A DNA stretch of 15,410 nt from Sulfurovaceae bacterium (GCA_029933395.1 JAOZOG010000027.1:2132-17541), one strand, 5' to 3'; counted from the stretch's first letter, positions 6,881-14,258 are shown. The notes: generated by a model not told the origin, from the letters alone. Made by a program: numbers and translations.

Positions 6881-7672
6881 TTAATAGGTATGTGCTTCAT
6901 CCGGGAAGGTGCCAGACTTGACTTCGGCTGCATAATTCTGCACCGCCTCTCTGACCAATGCACCACCATCCATATACTGCTTGACAAATTTGGGCATAAA
7001 CTCTTCGAAGAAGCCGAGCATATCACTCCAGACCAGCACCTGCCCGTCACACGAGACACCCGCTCCGATTCCTATCGTTGGGATAGAGACACGTGAAGTA
7101 ACCGCTTCGGCCACATCGGGCTTCACTCCCTCAATGATCAGTGCCACCGCACCGGCATCTTCCAGCGCTAGTGCATTTTCGATGATCTCCTGCTTCTCCG
7201 CCTCGCTCTTCCCTTTGATAGCGTAGCCGCCTTCGCTTCGTGCACTCTGCGGCTTCAGTCCGATATGGCCAAAAACTGCGATCGCATTGTCACTCAAATG
7301 GCGAATAATCTCCACTTTCTCTCTACCGCCCTCCAGTTTGATCGCATCCGCTTCTGTCTCCTGATAAACCCTGACAGCATTTCTCAATGCCGACTCCTTA
7401 TCCGAATAGGTACCAAAAGGCATATCGAAAAGAATAAAACTCTGCTCGACTCTGCTGCAAACCGCCTGCGTATGATAAATCATCTGGTCAATAGTCGCAG
7501 AGATTGTATCAGGCTTACCGGAAAAACTCATATTGAGACTGTCACCCACCAAAATCATATCGACATAAGAATCAAAAAGGGAGGCAAAAAGCGCATCATA
7601 GGCCGTGATCATCACGATCTTTTCTTGGCCTTTCATCTTCTGAAGTTTTTTCAACGTTAATTTATGGCTCAC
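6881..7672 (-). CDS. panB: 3-methyl-2-oxobutanoate hydroxymethyltransferase
   Basis: PanB makes ketopantoate from 2-oxoisovalerate and 5,10-methylene-tetrahydrofolate, the first committed step of pantothenate and CoA synthesis. The 263-residue protein is full length. Visible motifs are ITAYDA (22-27), LVGDSLNM with metal-ligand Asp44, FDMPFGTY with Asp83, KLEGG with Glu114, FGHIGLKPQS (134-143), catalytic Glu181 in IIEGV, and GIGAG (201-205). The start is the GTG at 7672, decided by GAGGTGAT 5 bases upstream. It heads the minus-strand unit with the BON gene, ruvB and the AI-2E gene. panB beside ruvB is also found in Helicobacter pylori, as I recall. No panC or panD is present here. Confidence 0.97.
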   Translation of the reverse strand: MSHKLTLKKLQKMKGQEKIVMITAYDALFASLFDSYVDMILVGDSLNMSFSGKPDTISATIDQMIYHTQAVCSRVEQSFILFDMPFGTYSDKESALRNAVRVYQETEADAIKLEGGREKVEIIRHLSDNAIAVFGHIGLKPQSARSEGGYAIKGKSEAEKQEIIENALALEDAGAVALIIEGVKPDVAEAVTSRVSIPTIGIGAGVSCDGQVLVWSDMLGFFEEFMPKFVKQYMDGGALVREAVQNYAAEVKSGTFPDEAHTY

Positions 7673-7695
7673 AATATCACCTCGTGCACTCTCTT

Positions 7696-7701
7696 ATTAT
7701 A
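7696..7701 (-). promoter_or_regulatory. -10 promoter box for panB operon
   Basis: The minus strand reads TATAAT (7701-7696), 24 bases before the panB GTG, giving a short leader that contains the GAGGTGAT ribosome binding site. A TTTTGG about 17 bases upstream is a weak -35. It lies 7 bases from the trpA-directed TATAAT on the other strand, so the two promoters overlap back to back. Confidence 0.55.
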
Positions 7702-7708
7702 TCTTTTG

Positions 7709-7714
7709 TATAAT
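7709..7714 (+). promoter_or_regulatory. -10 promoter box for trpA
   Basis: A perfect TATAAT preceded by TTTTG lies 66 bases before the trpA start. It predicts a leader of nearly 60 bases. The only usable upstream region overlaps the panB promoter, so RNA polymerase binding at the two sites should interfere. Confidence 0.55.
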
Positions 7715-7748
7715 ATCCCAAAACATATTAAGAGAGCCTCTAAAAATT

Positions 7749-7770
7749 AGAAGTTCTTCTTAACGAGAAG
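7749..7770 (+). promoter_or_regulatory. Alternative small hairpins in the trpA leader
   Basis: AGAAG occurs twice (7749-7753 and 7766-7770) around one CTTCT (7756-7760). CTTCT can pair with the second AGAAG over a 5-base loop, masking part of the ribosome binding region, or with the first copy as a 4-bp stem with a GTTC loop, freeing it. The stems are short, so this may be chance. No leader peptide rich in Trp codons is visible. Confidence 0.2.
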
Positions 7771-7779
7771 TGAGATGCA

Positions 7780-8520
7780 TTGAAAAATTTAGTTGCCTAC
7801 ATCACGACCGGCTACCCTGATCTCGAATTGACAATCGACCTCGCCCTTTCACTTGCAGAGTCCGGTGTCGATACATTGGAGCTTGGCATTCCATTTTCCG
7901 ATCCGGTTGCGGATGGGCCTGTCATCGAAAAAGCCAATTTGCACTCTTTGCAAAACGGCTTCAAAATTGATCACCTTTTTGCCGCTTCACGGCAGATAGC
8001 GCCAAAAATCGATACGCTCTGGATGGGATATTTTAACCCTTTTTACCATAAAGGTATGGATCTCTTTATTGATGAGGCTGTTCATAGCAGCGTTAGCGGT
8101 TTCATTATCCCCGATCTGCCTCTCGAAGAGGCACGGCCCTACAAGGAGATGGTCAAAGCAAAAAACCTTGCTTTGATCGACTTTGTTGCGCCTACTGACA
8201 GCAGTGAGCGTATCGAAGAACTTGTCAGTGATGCCGATAAATTCATCTACCTTGTTGCCTATGCCGGCATCACCGGTTCGGGAAAATCGGAGTCTCTTGA
8301 GCGTGTGATCGATGATATTCGAAACGTTACAAAAACACCGGTCTATGTCGGCTTCGGTGTGGATGAAAATACCGCGCAGGAAAAAGCACAGGGCGTCGAT
8401 GGTGTCATTGTGGGATCTGCTTTTGTAAAGATACTGCTGGATGAATCATTGAGTGGAAGTAAAAAAATAGAGAAAATCAGCCGATTGGCCAAAGAGATAA
8501 AAGAGAAGATCAACCCATAA
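7780..8520 (+). CDS. trpA: Tryptophan synthase alpha subunit
   Basis: TrpA cleaves indole-3-glycerol phosphate to indole and glyceraldehyde 3-phosphate and passes indole to TrpB. The 246-residue TIM barrel has catalytic Glu34 in TLELGIPFSDP and Asp45 in PVADGP (matching Glu49 and Asp60 of E. coli TrpA), the loop LVAYAGITGSG (158-168) and the phosphate-binding segments VGFGV (190-194) and VIVGSAFV (209-216). The start is a TTG; an in-frame TGA 9 bases upstream excludes any earlier start, and GAAGTGAG provides the ribosome binding site. The N-terminus is about 15 residues shorter than in E. coli, lacking the first helix. No trpB or other trp gene adjoins it: panB is divergent and porB convergent. 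The tryptophan genes are therefore at least partly dispersed in this genome. Confidence 0.96.
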   Translation: MKNLVAYITTGYPDLELTIDLALSLAESGVDTLELGIPFSDPVADGPVIEKANLHSLQNGFKIDHLFAASRQIAPKIDTLWMGYFNPFYHKGMDLFIDEAVHSSVSGFIIPDLPLEEARPYKEMVKAKNLALIDFVAPTDSSERIEELVSDADKFIYLVAYAGITGSGKSESLERVIDDIRNVTKTPVYVGFGVDENTAQEKAQGVDGVIVGSAFVKILLDESLSGSKKIEKISRLAKEIKEKINP

Positions 8521-8523
8521 TCC

Positions 8524-8545
8524 GTAGGCGGAGTGCCATCACTCC
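8524..8545 (+). repeat. GTAG-headed REP-like hairpin after trpA
   Basis: GTAG (8524-8527) and GC precede a perfect 6-bp hairpin, GGAGTG-CCAT-CACTCC (8530-8545). This is the layout of a REP unit: conserved GTAG, then a short palindrome. It differs in sequence from the pair just downstream. The following AACAAAAAG is not a T-run, so terminator function for trpA is doubtful on the plus strand. Confidence 0.45.
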
Positions 8546-8563
8546 AACAAAAAGTAGCACAAT

Positions 8564-8662
8564 CGTAGCGTGGGCATTCCTGCCCACAACATCTTGCTAC
8601 AACTGTAAAAAAACATTGAAGATGCTGATCCGATTTTCGTGGGCAGGAATGCCCACGCTACG
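8564..8662. repeat. REPIN-like element: two inverted GTAG-headed REP units
   Basis: A perfect 24-bp inverted repeat has arms 8564-8587 and 8639-8662 separated by 51 bases. Each arm contains GTAG (read outward in) followed by C and a hairpin GTGGGCA-TTCC-TGCCCAC (8570-8587 in the first arm). GTAG plus a short palindrome in inverted pairs is the established form of REPINs, non-autonomous elements moved by RAYT (TnpA-REP) transposases encoded elsewhere. The spacer also contains CATCTT (8590-8595) and AAGATG (8619-8624), which can pair, so the whole 99 bases can fold into one long structure. GTAGCA (8554-8559) and TGCTAC (8595-8600) flank the first arm as a further inverted pair. It lies between the convergent ends of trpA and porB, where it could also stop or stabilise transcripts. 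No transposase is in the window. Confidence 0.75.
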
Positions 8663-8725
8663 TATCAATATGATGCTCTTGGTGAGTGCAGGAGTCAGGA
8701 GGCCCCGAAGAGAGAGAAAGGCAAA

Positions 8726-9679
8726 CTAGATTCTCGCTTCTTCCCGACGCTGCAACATCTCCCAATAGGCATCGATATTCTTTTGGATCTCTTCGATGAC
8801 ATGCTTGTTCTCAGGCTTGAAGAGATGTCGGTATCTTCCCTGTGCCGCCAGATAATCCTCGACAGGAATGACATTTTTAGGTCTGTAGAGGATATTGAGC
8901 TCATGGCCATCGATGATCTCATAAATCGGGAACATCAGTGAATCAGTTGCCAAATCTGTCACGTGGATCGTATCCTTGGGATCAAATCTCCACTCTGTCG
9001 TACAAGCCGAAACTGTATTGATAAAGCATGGCCCCTCTGTCTCCAGTGCTTTTTGGAATCCTTTGGCCATCGATTTCCACTTGTTTGGCGCCAACTGTGC
9101 GACATAAGGGGCACCATGGGCAGCCATGATCGCTACGATATCCTTTTTCTTCTCTTTCTTACCATAAGAGTGCGTTCCTGCCTGTGCTGTCGAAGTGGTT
9201 GCTCCGATCGGTGTAGCTGAGGATCTCTGGCCACCCGTGTTGGCATAGTTCTCATTGTCGAGACAGATATAGGTAAAGTCATGTCCCCGCTCCATCGCAC
9301 CGGAGAGCCACTGGAAACCGATATCATAGGTAGAACCGTCACCACCGAATGCAACGAACTTGACAGGAGCATCGGGGTCCTTCAGGGTACCCTTTCGCTT
9401 TCTGGCTTTGTACATCGCCTCTGCGCCGGTTACCGCCGTAGCCGCATTCTCAAACCCGATATGGATCCATGAAGTATCCCAGGAAGTATAGGGATAGACT
9501 GCCGTTGACACTTCGAGACAGCCTGTATTGGAGGAGATGACCAGATTGTCATCTGTACAGTTCATCAGTTCTCTGACGATCATCGAGTGGGCACAGCCGG
9601 GACAGAGAAGGTGAGCCCCTTCCAATCTATCATTGTTAGTTGAAAACTCTTTCAGGTTTTTGATTGATGTAATTGCCAT
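8726..9679 (-). CDS. porB: Pyruvate:ferredoxin oxidoreductase beta subunit
   Basis: The beta subunit binds thiamine diphosphate and the proximal [4Fe-4S] cluster of the four-subunit enzyme that interconverts pyruvate plus CoA with acetyl-CoA plus CO2. In 317 residues it shows the cluster cysteines Cys26 and Cys29 (LLCPGCAH), Cys54 (NTGCLEV) and Cys225 (VSACTTEW), and the TPP motif GDGSTYDIG (113-121) ending in DNENYANTGGQ (141-151). The ATG at 9679 is 3 bases after the porA stop, with AAGGAG at good spacing. It is last in the operon porC-porD-porA-porB, the order known from Helicobacter pylori. In an autotroph of this phylum it would act as pyruvate synthase downstream of the reductive TCA cycle (inference). 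Related 2-oxoacid oxidoreductases share this fold, so substrate rests on subunit set and order. Confidence 0.93.
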   Translation of the reverse strand: MAITSIKNLKEFSTNNDRLEGAHLLCPGCAHSMIVRELMNCTDDNLVISSNTGCLEVSTAVYPYTSWDTSWIHIGFENAATAVTGAEAMYKARKRKGTLKDPDAPVKFVAFGGDGSTYDIGFQWLSGAMERGHDFTYICLDNENYANTGGQRSSATPIGATTSTAQAGTHSYGKKEKKKDIVAIMAAHGAPYVAQLAPNKWKSMAKGFQKALETEGPCFINTVSACTTEWRFDPKDTIHVTDLATDSLMFPIYEIIDGHELNILYRPKNVIPVEDYLAAQGRYRHLFKPENKHVIEEIQKNIDAYWEMLQRREEARI

Positions 9680-9682
9680 CTC

Positions 9683-10924
9683 TTAGCTCCTTCTTGTCTC
9701 ATAAAATCCGAGTTTTGGACCGCGGAGTCCGGAAAACTGCTGTATATTGGTTGTGATATGTCCGGCATCGGCATGTGCTTTCTGCTCTTTCATAATTCTT
9801 TTTGCCTCATCGACTGCAAAGTCACGTCCGCCCAAACCATAAATATAGTTTGTAATCATCGGTCTTGCATTGGTACTGTAGGCCGCTGCGGATACTTCAT
9901 TGAAGAGTGCGCCCATCGCACCGCCCGGAGCCGATTTGTCCATACAGCAAACTGCTTTGAGTGTCGGAACATCCAGTGCCTCACGAATCAGATCATAAGG
10001 GAATGGCCTGAAGCATCGTGGTGAAACGATACCTACTTTGATCCCCTCTTCTTCTCTGAGTTGTTTCGCAGCGAGAACGGCTGTCTCGACGCTGGAACCC
10101 AGAAGTACCAGAGCCACTTCGGCATCTTCCATCATATAAGTTTCGACTCTCTTATACTCTCTGCCCGTCAGCTTTTTGAACTCTGCAAAGACTTCGTCAA
10201 TTACTTTTGGAGCATCCATCAATGCTTTGTGCTGCTTCGCTTTGTGCTCGAAATGCCAATCCTCTTCAGTCTGTGCACCATGGGTAACAGGCCTTGTAAA
10301 GTCAAGCATCTCATCTACGGGTACATAGTCTCCCACAAACTTGTAGGCTACATCATCTTTGAGAGGGTAAACATTCTGTGCTTTGTGTGACGTGGTAAAT
10401 CCATCCTGGTGCACCATGACCGGAAGTCTCACATCGAGATGTTCACCGATTCTGAATGCACAGAGAGGAAGATCATACGCCTCCTGTGAATCGAATGCAT
10501 CGATCTGGATCCAGCCTGAATCTCTTCCGAGATACATATCGGAGTGGTCACCCCGGACATTCAATGGAGAAGCCAACGCTCTATTGACAACTGTCAATAC
10601 GATCGGCAGTCTCATTCCCGATGCCTGATAGAGTACTTCGACCATCAATGCAAAACCCTGAGAGGAGGTCGCTGTCGCAACACGTCCACCCGCAGCCGCA
10701 GCACCGACACATCCGGACATCGCTCCGTGCTCCGACTCTACCATGACGAACTCGCCATCGATATAACCATTGGCCACGTAACTTCCGTACCCCTCGACGA
10801 TAGGTGTAGAAGGCGTAATAGGATACGCTGCAACAACATCAACCTGAGCCTGTCTCAAAGCCTGAGAAGCGGCATAGTTCCCATCCCAAACTTCTACTTC
10901 ATTTAATTCAAATTCTTTTGCCAT
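9683..10924 (-). CDS. porA: Pyruvate:ferredoxin oxidoreductase alpha subunit
   Basis: The alpha subunit carries the pyrimidine-binding half of the TPP site and the pyruvate pocket. The 413-residue protein has the PITPSTPI motif (35-42), VESEHGAMSG (62-71), ATSSQG (85-90) and VNRALASPLNVRGDHSD (113-129), followed by a domain around VALVLLGS and the segment CCMDKSAPGGAMGAL. The length fits the four-subunit type rather than the fused 1200-residue enzyme. The ATG at 10924 has AAAGGA 5 bases upstream. It lies 13 bases after porD and 3 before porB. Nothing is missing. Confidence 0.95.
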   Translation of the reverse strand: MAKEFELNEVEVWDGNYAASQALRQAQVDVVAAYPITPSTPIVEGYGSYVANGYIDGEFVMVESEHGAMSGCVGAAAAGGRVATATSSQGFALMVEVLYQASGMRLPIVLTVVNRALASPLNVRGDHSDMYLGRDSGWIQIDAFDSQEAYDLPLCAFRIGEHLDVRLPVMVHQDGFTTSHKAQNVYPLKDDVAYKFVGDYVPVDEMLDFTRPVTHGAQTEEDWHFEHKAKQHKALMDAPKVIDEVFAEFKKLTGREYKRVETYMMEDAEVALVLLGSSVETAVLAAKQLREEEGIKVGIVSPRCFRPFPYDLIREALDVPTLKAVCCMDKSAPGGAMGALFNEVSAAAYSTNARPMITNYIYGLGGRDFAVDEAKRIMKEQKAHADAGHITTNIQQFSGLRGPKLGFYETRRS

Positions 10925-10937
10925 AACTATCCTTTAC

Positions 10938-11387
10938 TTATTTCGCTTTCTTTTCTTTTTGCGGCCATCCGGCAAGTGCTTCATCATTATCTTCTGCTTC
11001 TGCAAACATCAAAAGTGATTTTGGATTGGTAGGACAGACCTCTACACAGACGCCGCATCCTTTACAGTGGTCATAGTCGATACCCAGCATCTGCTTGTCT
11101 CTTGAGATGATCGATGTATCCGGACACCATACCCAGCAGTTCTGGCAGTCGATGCAGATATCTCTGTTGTAGACCGGCTTTATAATTCGCCAGGAGGCCA
11201 CAGTCGCCGTATAGGAGTTGAAATCAGTATAATGCCGCTCTTCCGCTTTCTGATGGACAACATCGCTCGCATCCCCCTCAAAAGAGTCGAGCACGACACC
11301 CTTTGTCACCTCATCCCAGCCTACTTTATCTTCGGCACCCAGTTCTCTCATACCTCTTTTGTCTGTCGCTAATACACCTTTACTCAT
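10938..11387 (-). CDS. porD: Pyruvate:ferredoxin oxidoreductase delta (ferredoxin) subunit
   Basis: The delta subunit relays electrons between the catalytic site and external ferredoxin or flavodoxin. It has two complete CxxCxxCxxxC motifs for two [4Fe-4S] clusters: Cys78, 81, 84, 88 and Cys108, 111, 114, 118, the last continuing into CPTNPKSL. At 149 residues it is longer than minimal archaeal PorD, with about 65 extra residues before the cluster domain and a charged tail (QKEKKAK). Helicobacter PorD is also extended. The ATG at 11387 is preceded by AGGAGAG. It sits between porC and porA with gaps of 11 and 13 bases. Confidence 0.95.
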   Translation of the reverse strand: MSKGVLATDKRGMRELGAEDKVGWDEVTKGVVLDSFEGDASDVVHQKAEERHYTDFNSYTATVASWRIIKPVYNRDICIDCQNCWVWCPDTSIISRDKQMLGIDYDHCKGCGVCVEVCPTNPKSLLMFAEAEDNDEALAGWPQKEKKAK

Positions 11388-11398
11388 ACTGCTCTCCT

Positions 11399-11962
11399 CT
11401 ACTTCACTTCGTTATATGCTCTGGTAATCGCTTCCATATTGGCATCGATAATCTTCTGTGGGAACTTGGAAAGAACTTTTTTCATATTTTCCAGGAAAAA
11501 ATCCAAGTCGTACATTTTGGAGATCTTCATAAATGCACCGAGAATCGGTGTATTTGGCATCGCTCTGCCGATTGTATCGAGAGAGATCTGCATACAGTCA
11601 ACGACATGGACTCTGTCTGCCTTATCCTGAAGCGCAGGAATCTGGCTGATCAACTCCTCTTTTGAGAGGTGCGTCGTAATGATATACTGCGTATCCGGCT
11701 TGTCATTCTTCGTAATATCATCGGTGAATGCCAGTGCGGGGTCGATGACAAATACATAATCAGGATACATTTTTGTTTCCTGGTTTGTAATAGGCTCATC
11801 ATCGATCCTATTGTAGGCATTCATTGCGGCGCCACGCTTTGCAGAACCATAAAGTGCGTATGCCTGTACCTGCTTTCCAGTCGTCGCGACGACACTTCCC
11901 AAACCTTTTGCACCTGTTACCGCACCTTGGCCGGCACGGCTATGCCATCTAATTTCAACCAT
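11399..11962 (-). CDS. porC: Pyruvate:ferredoxin oxidoreductase gamma subunit
   Basis: The gamma subunit binds CoA and completes the heterotetrameric enzyme; it is called porC in Helicobacter and porG elsewhere. The 187-residue protein begins MVEIRWHSRAGQGAVTGAKG, with the family's RAGQG motif, and continues with YGSAKRGAAMNAYNRIDD and GRAMPNTPILGAFMK. The ATG at 11962 is chosen over a TTG five codons earlier because AGGAG lies at the right distance before the ATG and would sit inside the coding region otherwise. It is first in the por operon. The 77-base gap to the HAD gene upstream holds its probable promoter. Confidence 0.94.
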   Translation of the reverse strand: MVEIRWHSRAGQGAVTGAKGLGSVVATTGKQVQAYALYGSAKRGAAMNAYNRIDDEPITNQETKMYPDYVFVIDPALAFTDDITKNDKPDTQYIITTHLSKEELISQIPALQDKADRVHVVDCMQISLDTIGRAMPNTPILGAFMKISKMYDLDFFLENMKKVLSKFPQKIIDANMEAITRAYNEVK

Positions 11963-11994
11963 TCTGTCTCCTATCAAAATATAGTGTTAGGTTA

Positions 11995-12000
11995 ATTGTA
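11995..12000 (-). promoter_or_regulatory. Candidate -10 box for the por operon
   Basis: The minus strand reads TACAAT (12000-11995), 32 bases before the porC ATG, in the 77-base gap 11963-12039. A later TATATT (11983-11978) would leave too short a leader. No clear -35 is seen. Read-through from the HAD gene upstream on the same strand is also possible, since no terminator is evident between them. Confidence 0.35.
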
Positions 12001-12039
12001 ATCTCAGCACTCTTAAAGGATGCTTGAAACTTTCTTTTT

Positions 12040-12711
12040 TTAGCCTCTTATTATGGAGACGACCGCATCCAGCGCACTTTTTCTCACAAGAGAGCAGCAC
12101 GCCGAAAGATCTTCCTCTGAACCATACCCGGATGTGACGGCAATTCCCCTGATTCCTGCTGCCTGCGCAGACAGCATATCCATACAGGTATCACCGACCA
12201 TCCAGCACTTGTTTGTATCTTCTTTCAGCTTCGATAGCGCTTTGAAAATCGGTTCAGGATGGGGTTTTGGGTTCTCCACATCCTCCCTCCCGATCAAAAC
12301 CTCAAAATAATGCATGAGATTCATATGCTCCAGCAGCTCGACAGAGTATTTTGCCGTCTTGGTCGTCACGACTCCCAGTCTGGCAAATTTCGATGCTTCC
12401 TTCACTGCCCTCTCCGCTCCCGGCAGCAGCAGGGTTTTCTCTCTGCTGATCTTTCGATAGTGGGCCTTGTAGGCAGCGACATACTCCCAGACTTCCGCAT
12501 CGGAAATACCCAGTGAGAGAAACATTTTATCCAGCGGATGGCCGATCTCAGCCGTAATCCTCTCCTCCGGCGGTGCCGTCCTGCCAAAATGACCATACGC
12601 CCTCTCAAAACTCTCCAGTATCGCCTCCGTTGAGTCGATCAGTGTCCCATCCAGGTCAAAGAGAATGATGTGCTCTTTTTGTAGCCTTTCGGCCTCCTGT
12701 GGCTTTATCAT
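12040..12711 (-). CDS. HAD-family phosphatase, phosphoglycolate phosphatase-like
   Basis: This is a 223-residue haloacid dehalogenase superfamily hydrolase with an alpha-helical cap. Motif I is FDLDGTLIDS with nucleophile Asp19 and acid-base Asp21, motif II is Thr116 in VVTTKT, motif III is Lys149 in NPKPHPEP, and motif IV is GDTCMD with Asp174 and Asp178. This layout is typical of phosphoglycolate phosphatase (Gph) and pyrophosphatase PpaX, but substrates in the family cannot be read from motifs. Its ATG overlaps the stop of the solute-binding protein gene as ATGA, and no strong ribosome binding site precedes it, so coupled translation is likely. It is followed on the same strand by the por operon after 77 bases. 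Confidence 0.9.
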   Translation of the reverse strand: MIKPQEAERLQKEHIILFDLDGTLIDSTEAILESFERAYGHFGRTAPPEERITAEIGHPLDKMFLSLGISDAEVWEYVAAYKAHYRKISREKTLLLPGAERAVKEASKFARLGVVTTKTAKYSVELLEHMNLMHYFEVLIGREDVENPKPHPEPIFKALSKLKEDTNKCWMVGDTCMDMLSAQAAGIRGIAVTSGYGSEEDLSACCSLVRKSALDAVVSIIRG

Positions 12712-14225
12712 TTTTTGACCCAGTCGATCTGATTGTGCTCGATCCCGATAATAGATGGCTCGATCCCTTCGATTTTTCGATTGACGGCAGTGATCGAATT
12801 GGGGATATAGAGGAAGATATAGGGATAGTCATCCACTATCATTTTAAAGAGTTTCTGATAATTTAGTGCAAATTTTTCGGGGTCGATGATCTTCTCCGAT
12901 GTAACGATCAGACGATCCACCTCCGGATTGTGATAACCGATGAAATTGAAGCCACCCTTTCTATCCCCATCACTGTGCCAGATACTGTAGGCATCGGGGA
13001 TCAGCGAGAGGCTCCAGCCCATCAGCACCGCTTCGAAATTATGCGGCATCACCACTGTATTGAGAAAGGCCTGCCACTCCATTGTGCGGATTTTCATCTC
13101 GATCCCGACTTTCCGTAGCTGATGCTGGATGATTTGCGCCGCATAAATCCGTGTGTCGTTACCCGTATTGGTCACCACCTCAAATCGTAGAGGATTGTCT
13201 TTGTTGTAGCCTGATTCCCGCAGCAGTGCTTTTGACTTTTCCGGATCGTATCGGCGCGGTTTCAGATCCTTTGGGTACGCGCCACTTCCCGGCATAAAGG
13301 GCCCGTGACAGATCGTACCATGCGAAAAGAAGAGCAGATCGATGATCTCTTTACGATTGATTGCATAGGCGATCGCCTCTCTCACGCGCTTCTCCTGAAA
13401 AATTTTCTTCCGAAGATTGAATCCCAGATAGGTATAGGAGTGGGAGGGCTGCTCGATCAGCCGGTAATAGGATCTGAATCCTTCGTCCAGCTGCCGCTCC
13501 ACTTGCAGCGGATCGAGTCCACCGATGTCCAGCTCCTTTGCCTTGAGGGTGATAAATTGAGTCGAAGGGTCACCGATATAATGCAGGTTGACCTTTTCGA
13601 TATAGGGAGGATGAATGAAGTAATCCCGGTTGCCCTCCAAGACGATGCGCTCATTGACCTTGAAGGGCTTGGTCAATTTATAAGGACCTGTTCCCACCGG
13701 AAGTTTGTTGAGCGGTGTCGTCATGGGATCTTCCACCTGACTCCAGAGATGGCTGGGGAGTATCCCCATCATCCAGATAGAGAGCGCTTTGAAGTAGGGT
13801 TGTGTATAGTTGATCCTTAGATGATAATCATCGATTTTTTCCACACTTTTGACATATTTGAAATCATCTTTATAGGGTGTCACCAGTTTGGGAGAGTGCA
13901 GCAACTCGTATGTGTAGACAACATCATCCGCACTAAAAGGCTTGCCGTCATGCCATACGACTCCCTTGCGCAGCGTCACAAGCAGGGTCGTATTGTTTTC
14001 GAAAGAGAAAGATTCTGCCAGATCTCCGATAATCGCACCATTCTTGTCAAACTTGAACAAACCGTTGAAAATATATCCTGCCACTTCGGCACTGGCTGAA
14101 TCAGTTGCCAACAGCGGATTGATTCTGGCCGGGGATGAGCTGATCGAGAGTTGAAGTGTACTTGCAGAAAGCATCTGCTGCGAAAATACAATCATTGTGA
14201 TAAAAACCAGATAGAAAAAGCGCAA
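12708..14225 (-). CDS. Periplasmic peptide/nickel-type ABC transporter substrate-binding protein
   Basis: This is a 505-residue extracellular solute-binding protein, family 5 (DppA/OppA/NikA fold). A signal peptide (about 1-21, MLSA then STL) is followed by the family opening INPLLATDSASAEVAG and the signature around LRKGVVWHDGKPFSADDV (85-102), then VREAIAYAINRKEI and a C-terminal lobe. No lipobox is present, so it is probably soluble in the periplasm. The start is a TTG with GGAAGGA ending 5 bases upstream; no nearby ATG is as well placed. The neighbours are a HAD phosphatase (overlapping by 4 bases) and a divergent SQR-like gene; no permease or ATPase is present, so its transporter must be elsewhere. 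Substrate is unknown; oligopeptide, nickel or another small ligand are all possible. Confidence 0.92.
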   Translation of the reverse strand: MRFFYLVFITMIVFSQQMLSASTLQLSISSSPARINPLLATDSASAEVAGYIFNGLFKFDKNGAIIGDLAESFSFENNTTLLVTLRKGVVWHDGKPFSADDVVYTYELLHSPKLVTPYKDDFKYVKSVEKIDDYHLRINYTQPYFKALSIWMMGILPSHLWSQVEDPMTTPLNKLPVGTGPYKLTKPFKVNERIVLEGNRDYFIHPPYIEKVNLHYIGDPSTQFITLKAKELDIGGLDPLQVERQLDEGFRSYYRLIEQPSHSYTYLGFNLRKKIFQEKRVREAIAYAINRKEIIDLLFFSHGTICHGPFMPGSGAYPKDLKPRRYDPEKSKALLRESGYNKDNPLRFEVVTNTGNDTRIYAAQIIQHQLRKVGIEMKIRTMEWQAFLNTVVMPHNFEAVLMGWSLSLIPDAYSIWHSDGDRKGGFNFIGYHNPEVDRLIVTSEKIIDPEKFALNYQKLFKMIVDDYPYIFLYIPNSITAVNRKIEGIEPSIIGIEHNQIDWVKK

Positions 14226-14252
14226 AAAAATCCTTCCTGCTTTATTGGAGTG

Positions 14253-14258
14253 ATTTTA
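14253..14258 (-). promoter_or_regulatory. Candidate extended -10 for the solute-binding protein gene
   Basis: The minus strand reads TG-G-TAAAAT, with TAAAAT at 14258-14253 and the TG one base before it, about 28 bases before the TTG start. The extended TG can compensate for the missing -35. Confidence 0.35.

Noticed and set aside
8521..8725. CRISPR array or insertion sequence in the trpA/porB gap
   Set aside because: There is one inverted pair rather than regularly spaced direct repeats, and no transposase reading frame or target duplication is visible.
11960..11977. TTG at 11977 as the porC start
   Set aside because: The AGGAG ribosome binding site would lie inside the coding region; it is correctly spaced for the ATG at 11962, which also gives the family N-terminus.
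12693..12698. Perfect AGGAGG inside the HAD gene as the true ribosome binding site
   Set aside because: No ATG, GTG or TTG follows at a usable distance before the catalytic FDLDGT motif, so it is probably a coincidence of Gln-Glu-Ala codons.
12708..14225. A complete ABC importer around the solute-binding protein
   Set aside because: No permease or ATPase gene is present on either side; the neighbours are a HAD phosphatase and an SQR-like gene.
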